DNA of 64,000 bases. It comes from an uncultured Methanobrevibacter sp. Its GTDB lineage: Archaea > Methanobacteriota > Methanobacteria > Methanobacteriales > Methanobacteriaceae. The translations under genes were made by a program, and so were the position numbers. How positions within the stretch are numbered: position 1 is the stretch's first letter; every line of letters begins with the position of its first letter. A model generated the notes under the pieces. That model had not been told where the DNA came from. It worked only from the letters and a program-made list of their open reading frames with translations, and ran no database searches. The DNA is taken from NCBI RefSeq assembly GCF_902769175.1, contig NZ_CACXNW010000007.1, forward strand, positions 1 through 64,000. The letters run 5' to 3'. This document shows positions 27,119 through 35,530 of this stretch, one piece after another.

Positions 27119-30100
27119 ATGAAATTACCTGAATTATTAGCACCTGTTGGATCTGCAGAGCATTTGAAGTTAGCAATATTGTCTGGTGCAAATTCAATAT
27201 ACTTGTCTGGAGAGAATTTTGGAGCAAGGAAATTTGCAGAAAACTTTTCAGTCCCAGAAATAAGGGAAGCTGTAAAGTATGCTCATTTGCATAATGTAAA
27301 GGTTTATGTAACTGTCAATATCCTAATCAAGGAAGGAGAATTGGAAAAGGTAGCGAATTACCTTCTTGAATTATATAAAATGGGCTTTGATGCAGTGCTT
27401 ATCCAAGACATTGGACTTGTAAGAATCATTAATGAAAACATCCCTAATCTTAAGATCCATGCATCCACTCAAATGAACATCCACAATATTGAAGGAATAA
27501 GATGGGCATCAGAACATAATATTAAAAGAATTGTTCTCCCAAGAGAGACTGAAATGAATGAATTGAAGGAGATTATCGATTATGCCCATTCATTAGGTAT
27601 TGAAATAGAGATATTCGCTCATGGAGCACTTTGCTACAGCTATTCAGGACATTGCCTACTTTCTTCAATGCAAGGAGGAAGAAGCGGAAACAGAGGAACC
27701 TGTGCTCAGCCTTGCAGGGAAAAATATGAATTGAACATAAATAAAACCAAAAAGATCAATGCTAAAAACGAAGGAAACTACCTCCTATCACCAAAAGACC
27801 TTTCATTATATGAACATCTTGATGAAATAATCAGTTTAGGTGTTGACAGCATAAAGATAGAAGGGAGAATGAGAAGCAATGATTATGTTGCAACTGTTGT
27901 CAAAAACTACAGAAAAAGACTGAACAAATTAAGGTATGACAAGACAAACAGGGAATTGAACAGAAACATCAAGGAACTGGAAAGGAAAAGCAAAGGGAAA
28001 AAGGGAAGAAGCACTGATTTGAAAAAGGCTCATGACAAGGAAAGAATAGCTGAGCTGAAAAGAGAACAAAAGCTTCAGAATATGGAATCCCTTGAAGAAT
28101 TGGAATTGGTATTCAATAGAGAGTTTACAACAGGACACTTGATTCCTAAAAACAATCCTATAATAATGAACAGGAAAAAGCCAGGACATCAAGGATTATA
28201 CATTGGACAAATCCACAGATACAATCCCCAAACAGAAGAGATACACATTTTGCTAAGGGACAATCTCATACACATTCCTGAAAAGGGAGATGGAATACTA
28301 ATCGAAACCAATCCAAATAGCCAAACCAATCCAAATGAAGATAATCAAGATAACAAAAACAGAAAAAATAAAACAAAACAGGATAAAAGAGCTAAAAGAA
28401 AGGAAAAAAGGACTAAAAGGGAAATCAAGGAAAGCATTCCTACTGATGGCAGCATCCAAACCTATGGATTTGACATATCCTCAAAACCTGTCCTAAAAGA
28501 TTCCAAAGACAAGCATTGGAGAAAAAGAGACAGGGACAAGGACATTGAAGGAAAGCTATTAGTTGTCAAAAGGGTTAGGGAAAACAGAAGAATCAATTTC
28601 CCACTGACTAAAGGCTCAAAAGTATTCCTTACAAAGAAAAACTCCCTTTTGAATGAAGTGAAGGACCTTCCACATAAAAAGGAAAACCATTACATTAAAA
28701 AGTCATTGCTTGAACTTTACTTTAGAATAGACAGCGACAATTATCCTCACTTAAAGGGAAATCTGAAATTGGATAACGGCAAGGTAATCACCCTTAAGGT
28801 TAAGGGAGAAAAGCCATGGGAAGAGGCAATCAAAAAGCCAATATCCAATGAAACAATCAAAAAGCAGCTTTTAAAGATTGGAGACTTGCCTTATTACATT
28901 GAAAAGATTACAGTAAACAATAACAAAAGCCTGTTCTCCCCAATAAGTGAAATAAATGAGCTTAGAAGAACTTTCTTCAATAGACTTGAGGAAGAGATCG
29001 TTGAAAGCTACAAGCCAAAAATTGAAGATATGGAAATAGCTGAAAGAAACATATTCAGATTATGTGAAGACTTTAGAAAGAGAATTGACTTGAAATCAAA
29101 AGTCGATGACAGCAAAGACAACAATCTATCACTTTATATCAATAGCTTGGAAATCCTAAAGGAACTGAATAAGGGCAATGAATCCATTTACAATAGAATC
29201 TATTTGGAAATTCCTTCAAATAAGGACTTTGAAGAATTCAACCAAGACATAATAGAAAACAAATCCTTGCAGGAGCATGAATTAAACATCAGCTACTGTG
29301 TCAATTTCCTTAAAGAGGCTATTGAAATTTCCCAAAATCAGGATTATGAATTGATCTGGAAGTTGCCTGACATTGCCCATAAGCAATCCAAGGAATCAAT
29401 AATGAAGATTATGGGAATCCTTAAAAAGATGAATTTGGACATTGACATAATGGTCTCTTCTATTGGATTGGATGATTCATTAAAAGACAAGTTCAATGTC
29501 AAACTTTATGGAAATTATCCATTGAATGTATTTAATATAGAATCTGTATTGGAACTTGACAATTATGAAACCATATCCATCTCTCCAGAGTTATATAAGA
29601 AAAACATTAAAGATTTGATGGAAGACTATTACATTGAACTTCATAAGGGCAAGGAGCTTCCTGAATTGGAACTTTTGGTTCATGGAAATATCGAATCAAT
29701 GATAACAAGAAAGGAATTGGTCTCTAAAAAGCAATTGAAGCTAATCAGCAAATACAATAAAAAGCAAATGATGAAGAGCAATCATGATTATTACAATAAT
29801 TTCTATATTGATTCAAATGAATATTATCTAAAGAATAGAAAAGACATGTATTATCCTATTAGAACCAGCTTGAATGAAGACACAATCATACTATTGAACT
29901 GTGAAGAACTTTGTCTAATCGATAATATAGACTATTTAAAGTCAATGGGAATCTCAAGCTTTTCAATAGATGCAAGATGGAAATCAGCAGATTACATTAA
30001 GGATATTGGAAAGACATATAAGGACATTATTGACGGAAAAACAGACAACATCAATGAATCTAAAAAAACAATAGCTGAATACTGTCCAAACATAACAAAG

Positions 30101-30127
30101 GCAAACTTTGAAAAGGGATTGAAATAA
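27119..30127 (+). CDS. U32 family protein, copy 2, with basic insertions
   Basis: 1002 residues, paralogous to the preceding gene over the whole length: both start PELLAPxG and share EIFAHGALCYSYSGHCLLSS (C172, C179; then C195, C199). It is about 150 residues longer because of two low-complexity basic insertions. One at about 270-315 is rich in Lys/Arg/Glu; the other at about 400-445 contains TNPNSQTNPNEDNQDNKN followed by a Lys/Arg tract. The insertions look disordered and could bind RNA (inference). AGAGGAATAAA gives a good ribosome site. Probably the same pathway as copy 1, with a different RNA target. Confidence 0.85.
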   Translation: MKLPELLAPVGSAEHLKLAILSGANSIYLSGENFGARKFAENFSVPEIREAVKYAHLHNVKVYVTVNILIKEGELEKVANYLLELYKMGFDAVLIQDIGLVRIINENIPNLKIHASTQMNIHNIEGIRWASEHNIKRIVLPRETEMNELKEIIDYAHSLGIEIEIFAHGALCYSYSGHCLLSSMQGGRSGNRGTCAQPCREKYELNINKTKKINAKNEGNYLLSPKDLSLYEHLDEIISLGVDSIKIEGRMRSNDYVATVVKNYRKRLNKLRYDKTNRELNRNIKELERKSKGKKGRSTDLKKAHDKERIAELKREQKLQNMESLEELELVFNREFTTGHLIPKNNPIIMNRKKPGHQGLYIGQIHRYNPQTEEIHILLRDNLIHIPEKGDGILIETNPNSQTNPNEDNQDNKNRKNKTKQDKRAKRKEKRTKREIKESIPTDGSIQTYGFDISSKPVLKDSKDKHWRKRDRDKDIEGKLLVVKRVRENRRINFPLTKGSKVFLTKKNSLLNEVKDLPHKKENHYIKKSLLELYFRIDSDNYPHLKGNLKLDNGKVITLKVKGEKPWEEAIKKPISNETIKKQLLKIGDLPYYIEKITVNNNKSLFSPISEINELRRTFFNRLEEEIVESYKPKIEDMEIAERNIFRLCEDFRKRIDLKSKVDDSKDNNLSLYINSLEILKELNKGNESIYNRIYLEIPSNKDFEEFNQDIIENKSLQEHELNISYCVNFLKEAIEISQNQDYELIWKLPDIAHKQSKESIMKIMGILKKMNLDIDIMVSSIGLDDSLKDKFNVKLYGNYPLNVFNIESVLELDNYETISISPELYKKNIKDLMEDYYIELHKGKELPELELLVHGNIESMITRKELVSKKQLKLISKYNKKQMMKSNHDYYNNFYIDSNEYYLKNRKDMYYPIRTSLNEDTIILLNCEELCLIDNIDYLKSMGISSFSIDARWKSADYIKDIGKTYKDIIDGKTDNINESKKTIAEYCPNITKANFEKGLK

Positions 30128-30318
30128 ATATTTATAAAAATTTACGAAATGAATCAAATATTCTAATCAGATTGAAATTGAAACTCTTGAAAATCAAAAG
30201 ATTTAAAAAACAATAGAAAAATAAAAGAAATTAACAATATGACAAAGAAAAAAAGGCAATTTAATTATTTTAAAAAATGTAAGAAATTATTTAATCATTC
30301 TTAAATTGAGGTAATCTT

Positions 30319-32244
30319 ATGGAAGGAGCAAATTTACAAAACATTAAGGGAATTGGAGACAAATTATCTCAAAAGATTATTGGTGAATTGGGAGGAGAAG
30401 AGGAATTAAACCGAGTAATTGATGATCTTGACCTTGAAAGACTAATAAGCATTGAAGGAATCAGCCAAAGAAAGGCAATTGAAATCATGAACCAATTAAT
30501 TGGAAATCCTGCCCAAAAGTTCTTGAAAAGCGAAAGGGCAATCCAACTGTACGAAGAGATAATAGAAAAGATAGTTGGCTATTCAAACACTTCCTACTCT
30601 AAAAACAGAATTCTGCTCCTTGCTCCTATAAAAGATGAAGCCATCATCAATGAAAGATTGGATTTTGTAATGAATGCAAAAGAGAAAGTAAGCCAATTGC
30701 CATTATATGACTTGGATAAGCTAATGAAAAACCTGCACACACCCAAGAAATCCAAAGCAAACTATGATGCAGCTAAGGCAATACTTGTAGAAAGCCATGA
30801 AGATGCCGACTACCTAATGGATTTAGGATTGAACAAATACTACACAATACTAACCGCCTCTGATTCACCATTCTTCCAGGAAGAATTGAAAGGATATGAA
30901 TTAATCTTTTACATATACACTGAAGGATTCCTTGACTTAGGAGACATGCCTAACTTAATTATGATAAACAAGGATGCTCCAGTTTATCAGCTTGTACCTG
31001 AAGTGATATTAGACTATTTCAAGGAAAACAAAGACTTATTTGAAAGAGTTTCTAAAATCAAGGAAATTTTAGGCGAGGAAACCGTCCTTAATGACATTGG
31101 TCCAATACTTGATGAGCTTGATAGCTACAAGACTAAAGAAGTGGATTTGGACGAAATTGTTAATAATGAAAAAAGACATATAGACCAAGAATTGAAAGAA
31201 AGAATTCAAAATATTGACCTTGAAGGAGATGAAGTACTCGACTTATTAAACAATGCTTTACCTGCCAAACTAGAAGAAATATTTAACGAAATTTTAAGTA
31301 AATCAAAGGAAACAATTAAGGCAGAAAGTGGAGTTTCATTTGACCCATTCATCAAGAAGTATCCGATTGAAATTGATGACATGGAAGTTGAAAGGATGAA
31401 GATGGAAATTCTTTCAAATTCTGAAAACAATTACTTTGATAAGAAAAGCACTGCTGCAGAACAGTTGGCATCAATTAAGGAAGAGGCTGAAAAGGAAGTT
31501 GAAGAGATAATCAAATTCGATTATGAATATGCATTAGGAAGCTTTGCATACCTCTATGATTTGAACAAGCCTGAGTTTTCCAATGAGTATGACCTTCATC
31601 AGGCACTTCACTTGGAATTATGCTTGAAAGAGAAAATCAGTGAAGAGGAAATTCAAAGAATCGATTATAAATTGAATGAAAAAGAGAATATTGCATTATT
31701 GACTGGAGCAAACAGTGGTGGAAAGACCACTTTGCTTGAAACAATCAGCCAAATAGCAATCCTTGGACAGATGGGAATGCCTGTTCCAGCAAAGGCTGCA
31801 AAGATTAAATTGCTAGATGAAATCTATCACTTTTCCAAAAAGAGATCTTTGGATGCAGGAGCATTTGAATCATTCCTGAATGTATTTATGCCTATTGTTA
31901 CAAGTGACTCAGAAAAACTGGTTCTCCTTGATGAGCTTGAAGGAATCACCGAATTGGAAGCAGCTGTTAAAATCATTTCCAGCTTCATTGAAATGATTGA
32001 GGAAAGCAATTCCTTTGCAATAATCGTAACTCACATGGCAAATGAATTGATGAAATATACAGACATTCGTGTAGATGGAATAGAAGCAACAGGGCTTGAT
32101 GAAAACTACAATCTGATTGTAGATAGAACTCCTAAGATGAATTACCTTGCAAAAAGTACACCTGAGCTAATTATAAAAAGGATGTATAACAATTCCGACC
32201 CAGAACTTAAAAAAGTCTATGGCAGAATACTTGAAAAATTCTAA
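30319..32244 (+). CDS. MutS-related ATPase with N-terminal helix-hairpin-helix
   Basis: 641 residues. The first 65 residues form a helix-hairpin-helix pair (LQNIKGIGDKLSQKIIGELG and ISIEGISQRKAIEIM), a nonspecific DNA-binding fold. The C-terminal 180 residues are a MutS ATPase: Walker A TGANSGGKTTLL near 461-472, the DAGAFESFL segment, Walker B LVLLDELEG near 533-541 and IIVTHMANEL. The middle has acidic coiled-coil helices like the clamp of MutS2. No mismatch-recognition domain I is evident. It is an archaeal MutS-like protein of unclear substrate, perhaps acting on branched DNA. GAGGTAATCTT precedes the ATG. Confidence 0.85.
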   Translation: MEGANLQNIKGIGDKLSQKIIGELGGEEELNRVIDDLDLERLISIEGISQRKAIEIMNQLIGNPAQKFLKSERAIQLYEEIIEKIVGYSNTSYSKNRILLLAPIKDEAIINERLDFVMNAKEKVSQLPLYDLDKLMKNLHTPKKSKANYDAAKAILVESHEDADYLMDLGLNKYYTILTASDSPFFQEELKGYELIFYIYTEGFLDLGDMPNLIMINKDAPVYQLVPEVILDYFKENKDLFERVSKIKEILGEETVLNDIGPILDELDSYKTKEVDLDEIVNNEKRHIDQELKERIQNIDLEGDEVLDLLNNALPAKLEEIFNEILSKSKETIKAESGVSFDPFIKKYPIEIDDMEVERMKMEILSNSENNYFDKKSTAAEQLASIKEEAEKEVEEIIKFDYEYALGSFAYLYDLNKPEFSNEYDLHQALHLELCLKEKISEEEIQRIDYKLNEKENIALLTGANSGGKTTLLETISQIAILGQMGMPVPAKAAKIKLLDEIYHFSKKRSLDAGAFESFLNVFMPIVTSDSEKLVLLDELEGITELEAAVKIISSFIEMIEESNSFAIIVTHMANELMKYTDIRVDGIEATGLDENYNLIVDRTPKMNYLAKSTPELIIKRMYNNSDPELKKVYGRILEKF

Positions 32245-32296
32245 AAAAAGACCAATACAAAAAAGATTTAAAAACTAAAAAAATCTAAAAATATGA

Positions 32297-32363
32297 ATTA
32301 AACAATGCTTTACCTGCCAAACTAGAAGAAATATTCAACTAATTTTAAGTAAATCAAAGGAAA
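32297..32363 (+). repeat. 67-bp displaced copy of part of the MutS-like gene
   Basis: This spacer segment copies coding positions 31245-31312 with only a few substitutions and one single-base deletion, in the same orientation. It begins ATTAAACAATGCTTTACCTG and ends AAATCAAAGGAAA. It lies 53 bp behind the gene it derives from and encodes nothing itself. Confidence 0.95.
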
Positions 32364-32421
32364 TTTAATATATTAATAAATTAAATATATTAACAGTTAA
32401 CTAAATTAATAGGTGATTTTT

Positions 32422-33039
32422 ATGGTTGGGTTCTCTGTTGAATTAGCAATTGTTGATTTTTTTGTTCCCATCTTATTTTTATGCTCTTTCTTAATCTTGA
32501 AAAAAAATTTGAAATCTAAAATGGAAAAAAAGCTCTACACCCTTTTTGTTATAGGAATGTCAATGTCTTTAATCATGGGATTCATAATCCCAACATATAA
32601 ATTAATAGTAGGATTAGGATTTTTAAAATTCACCCCACCAGGACATTTAATAGTCATGACAGGAATTGGTCTTTTAACTGCAGGAAGCTCTCTTTTTATT
32701 AATGTTTTTAAAGAAGAAGACTTAAGCAAATGGTGCGGTACAGGATTAATGATTCCAGTTGCTTATCTGAATATGCTCTGGATAATATTAGGAGTGATTG
32801 GAGAGGCACTTCTTTATATTTCCTTAATTAAGATAGCAAAAGAAAATAACTTAAAGAAACCAATAATCTTTCTAGCCATTTCATTCTGTTTTGTAATACT
32901 TATGGGAATGTGTGGATCCATAGAGAATGTGAATTCTGCATTAACTCATTGGATATTGGAAATAGTAAATATTTGTACACAATTTTTCTTGCTTTTAGCA
33001 GTGATGAATTTATTCCCAAAAAAAGAGAAAGCTTGTTGA
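32422..33039 (+). CDS. Hypothetical polytopic membrane protein
   Basis: 205 residues from ATG 32422, which has AGGTGATTTTT ahead of it; an upstream in-frame GTG at 32413 is inside that site. Six to seven hydrophobic helices alternate with short Lys-rich loops, and the chain ends in a KKEKAC tail. No transporter or enzyme signature is seen and I do not recognise the family. It marks the border between the conserved region and the accessory stretch. Confidence 0.65.
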   Translation: MVGFSVELAIVDFFVPILFLCSFLILKKNLKSKMEKKLYTLFVIGMSMSLIMGFIIPTYKLIVGLGFLKFTPPGHLIVMTGIGLLTAGSSLFINVFKEEDLSKWCGTGLMIPVAYLNMLWIILGVIGEALLYISLIKIAKENNLKKPIIFLAISFCFVILMGMCGSIENVNSALTHWILEIVNICTQFFLLLAVMNLFPKKEKAC

Positions 33040-33194
33040 TTTCATCTCTAACAAGCATCTAACATCATTGATATAATCCAGTTGATTTTCAGACTTTTTT
33101 TAAGCTCGAACTATGCTGGAATATCAGAATTATATAAGCCATGACAGATGTTTCGATTAGATAATCTCCCATATAAACCCAACCACTATTTTTT

Positions 33195-33257
33195 ATTATA
33201 TGATTAGATTAAACCTAAAATAAAAATTATATGATTGGATTAAACCTAAAATAAAAA
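33195..33257. repeat. Tandem repeat, two 31-bp units
   Basis: Units at 33195-33225 and 33226-33256 have ATTATATGATT(A/G)GATTAAAC and CTAAAATAAAA and differ at one base. They lie in a 730-bp gene-free stretch (33040-33770) that also holds the decayed transposon remnant and another duplication. Confidence 0.9.
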
Positions 33258-33304
33258 TATTTCTTTATTTTTTTAAGAAATTATTAAATAATTTTGCCCG
33301 TATA

Positions 33305-33463
33305 CTAACTCTCTTGCTTCACAGGTAGTTTACCCTTTCCTCCACGAGTAACCCTCGAAACAGGCAGCCTATCTAATGCCGGGTTTCTCCTAATCATCGA
33401 CAGCTAAAGCTTCCCTCATAGAAGGACCATAAACATCAGTCATAAAATATGATGCGACAATAT
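33305..33463 (-). pseudogene. Decayed C-terminus of a TnpB-like (IS605 OrfB) gene, possible omega-RNA remnant
   Basis: Read on the minus strand, this unusually GC-richer patch encodes, with two in-frame stops and one frameshift, YGPSMREALAVDD, then EKPGI, then TRGGKGKLPVKQES and a stop. A C-terminal KQE motif just before the stop is common in TnpB proteins of IS200/IS605 elements. In active elements the 3' end of tnpB and the right end also encode the guide (omega) RNA. Only the tail remains here, with no catalytic residues. Identification is by pattern memory and needs an alignment; another decayed gene is possible. Confidence 0.4.
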
Positions 33464-33518
33464 AATCTTTACTTAAGATTGTATATATAATTTTGTAATA
33501 AAAAAAACTATTTTTAAA

Positions 33519-33690
33519 AAATGTGGAAACCTACGCCACATACACAGTTATAAAACCCCTTCCTCAAAATCAAGCATTTTAAGAAGAAAACTTTATATGT
33601 AAAAACAGCAAAAATGTGGAAACCTACCCCCTATAACAGTGTTAAAAAAGCCTTACACAAAACTTAGCAAAAAGAAGAAGCAGTTAGCAT
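33519..33690. repeat. Imperfect direct duplication with shared ATGTGGAAACCTAC
   Basis: Two copies of about 75-90 bp begin near 33519 and 33612. The first 17 bases (AAAATGTGGAAACCTAC) are identical. The rest aligns at about 75% with small gaps. Each could start a tiny ORF beginning MWKPTP, but both stop within 20 codons. Confidence 0.7.
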
Positions 33691-33722
33691 TTAAATTAGA
33701 AAAATAAGAAAAAATTTTAAGG

Positions 33723-33763
33723 GTTTAATCAAGTTCTTTAAACAGAAGTTTTGTTAAACAAAA
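33723..33763. repeat. Dispersed repeat, copy 1
   Basis: The consensus is GTTTAATCAAGTTCTTTAAA followed by CAGAAGTTTTGCTAAACAAA; this copy has one change (GTTAAAC). It is internally palindromic (GTTTAA ... TTAAAC; GTTT ... AAAC). It sits just behind the 3' end of the minus-strand gene 33771-34004. Confidence 0.9.
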
Positions 33764-33770
33764 ATAGCTT

Positions 33771-34004
33771 TTATAATTTAGATTCGTCAATAGGAATAGG
33801 ATTATCCCGAGTACCGAAAAAGTCAGGCAACCTATTTCTAGCTATACACCATGCTTTCCATTCATAATATTTTTTAGGGTCTTCTTGCCATAACTTTTTA
33901 ATATGGGCTTTTTTACCATCATTATCTAGTTCTTCCATTTTTAGTACTTCTGAAGTATTTTCAAATCTACCATATCCTTCTGGACGATCAAAAGTGTACT
34001 CCAT
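33771..34004 (-). CDS. Small orphan protein flanked by dispersed repeats
   Basis: 77 residues, soluble, rich in Trp, Lys and Asp (KKLWQEDPKKYYEWKAWC), with no signal peptide. I know no family. TTAGGTGATAAA precedes the ATG, so translation is likely. It is enclosed on both sides by the same 36-41 bp repeat in direct orientation (33723 and 34050), which makes it look like a small cassette. The function cannot be stated. Confidence 0.6.
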   Translation of the reverse strand: MEYTFDRPEGYGRFENTSEVLKMEELDNDGKKAHIKKLWQEDPKKYYEWKAWCIARNRLPDFFGTRDNPIPIDESKL

Positions 34005-34049
34005 TTTATCACCTAATTAGTATTATATTCTTTGGCATTAATAAATTTT

Positions 34050-34086
34050 GTTTAATCAAGTTCTTTAAACAGAAGTTTTGCTAAAC
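34050..34086. repeat. Dispersed repeat, copy 2
   Basis: Identical to the consensus of copy 1 from GTTTAATCAAG through GCTAAAC, then diverging. It lies between the 77-residue gene and the solute-binding protein gene. Confidence 0.9.
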
Positions 34087-34245
34087 TTTATCAAACTTTT
34101 AAAATTAGATAAGTATTGAATTTATTTCAGAAATTTTATTAATAAAAGATTATAAATTATAATTATGTATAATATTAATGTTTTAGATTAATTAATTTTT
34201 AATTAAAGAGTTAATTATCTAATATAATTAATTGGGGCGAGAGTA

Positions 34246-35067
34246 ATGAAAAAATTAACAATATCAATATCAATTATTTTAATGCTCTTAATAATTGTAT
34301 GTGTTGGTTTCGGATTTTTTGATTTCTTAGGTAATCCTGAGACTTTTGATAACAATCCAGATAGTGCATTTGTCATTGGATTCAATAGTGAATTTCCTCC
34401 ATTTGGTTATGTGTCTGACAATGCCACTTATACTGGTTTTGATATTGAATTAGCTCAAGAGGTTGCTAAAAGGAATAATTGGACATTCAAAGCACAGCCA
34501 CTTATAGATTGGAACACTAAAAAAGTTTCTTTGGATAGTAAGGAAATTGACTGTATTTGGAGTGAATTCACTATCAATGGAAGAGAGAATGATTACCTTT
34601 GGACTAAGCCTTACTTTAACAATACCAAGTATGTTGTTGTTAACAAGGATTCAAATATCACAACTCTGGATGATTTGAATGGCACAGTTTTAGAAGTTCA
34701 AAAAGGAAGTTCAATCTTAAATACAATTGCAAAAAATGACACTCTAAACAAAACTTTTAAGCAAATAAATCAAGTGGATGGATACAACACCGCATTTAAG
34801 GATATGGTATCTGGAAATTGTGATGTTATAATACTTGATTGCTGTTTAGGAAGATATATGGTTAAGGAGAAATATACCAATACAAGAATCCTAAATGAAA
34901 CAGTTAACACTGAAGAATATGGGGTAGCATTTGCAAAAGATAATCATGAATTAAAAGATCAAGTTCAAAGAACTTTGGATGAAATGTATAGGGATGGAAC
35001 TGTAGAGAGAATTGCTAAAAAATACAGTGATTATGGTGTTCCTGAAGGTTTAATTTATCCAGAATAG
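34246..35067 (+). CDS. Amino-acid ABC transporter solute-binding protein (family 3)
   Basis: 273 residues. A signal peptide/anchor (about 5-26, LTISISIILMLLIIVCVGF) precedes a periplasmic-binding fold of family 3. The fold shows IGFNSEFPPFGYVSDNATYTGFDIELAQEVA, LDDLNGTVLEVQKGSS and YGVAFAKDNHELKDQV. Such proteins bind polar amino acids outside the cell and pass them to an ABC permease. No permease or ATPase is adjacent, so it is an orphan here, or possibly a sensor. The lead sequence GGGGCGAGAGTA is an unusual ribosome site. Repeat copies 2 and 3 flank the gene. Confidence 0.88.
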   Translation: MKKLTISISIILMLLIIVCVGFGFFDFLGNPETFDNNPDSAFVIGFNSEFPPFGYVSDNATYTGFDIELAQEVAKRNNWTFKAQPLIDWNTKKVSLDSKEIDCIWSEFTINGRENDYLWTKPYFNNTKYVVVNKDSNITTLDDLNGTVLEVQKGSSILNTIAKNDTLNKTFKQINQVDGYNTAFKDMVSGNCDVIILDCCLGRYMVKEKYTNTRILNETVNTEEYGVAFAKDNHELKDQVQRTLDEMYRDGTVERIAKKYSDYGVPEGLIYPE

Positions 35068-35300
35068 GGAAATTTAATCTCTATTTTGCAACATAACGAT
35101 TTAATGGGCTTGATTATACTAATGTTAAATGATAATGTATTCGGTGACTACTGAAACATTTATTTCACTCTTTTTATTATTTTTTTTTTAAATATTTAAT
35201 CAAATTATCTAAAAGTTATTAATTGTTTTAATTTATTTTTGACATGCTTTATCGAATTTTGACTAAAATGTATCGTGTCACATTCTCCATTTTGCATTTT

Positions 35301-35341
35301 GTTTGATCAAGTTCTTTAAACAGAAGTTTTGCTAAACAAAA
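35301..35341. repeat. Dispersed repeat, copy 3
   Basis: Matches the consensus with one change (GTTTGATCAAG). It is in the same orientation as copies 1 and 2 and lies behind the solute-binding protein gene. A weak fourth copy may be at 36402-36435. Confidence 0.9.
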
Positions 35342-35368
35342 TAGATTTAAAAAAAAAGTAAAAAATTA

Positions 35369-35465
35369 GGGTCTGTTGAAAACCTTTTTAAAAATTTATT
35401 TTAAATCTTTTTAACAGTGAAATTTAAAAATTTTTATATAAATTTATAGGATTTCAACAAAGCCC
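35369..35465. mobile_element. 97-bp MITE-like element with inverted ends
   Basis: The left end GGGTCTGTTGAAAACC and the right end, read inverted, GGGCTTTGTTGAAATCC are near-matching terminal inverted repeats. They resemble the GGCTTTGTTGAA ends of IS5-type (IS903-like) elements. Direct flanks AAAATTA(G) on both sides look like a 7-8 bp target duplication. The interior is AT-rich with partial self-complementarity and no ORF, so it needs a transposase in trans. The rest of the 463-bp spacer 35068-35530 is AT-rich and noncoding. Confidence 0.75.
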
Positions 35466-35530
35466 AAAATTAGATAAGATTATCTAAATTTTCATTAACA
35501 ATTAAAATTCAGGAAAAGGGTTTATATAGG

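Noticed and set aside
33290-33440. RNase P RNA or other structured RNA gene, suggested by GGAGGAAAG
   Set aside because: The motif lies in a reading frame giving TRGGKGKLPVKQES, and the other conserved RNase P regions were not found.
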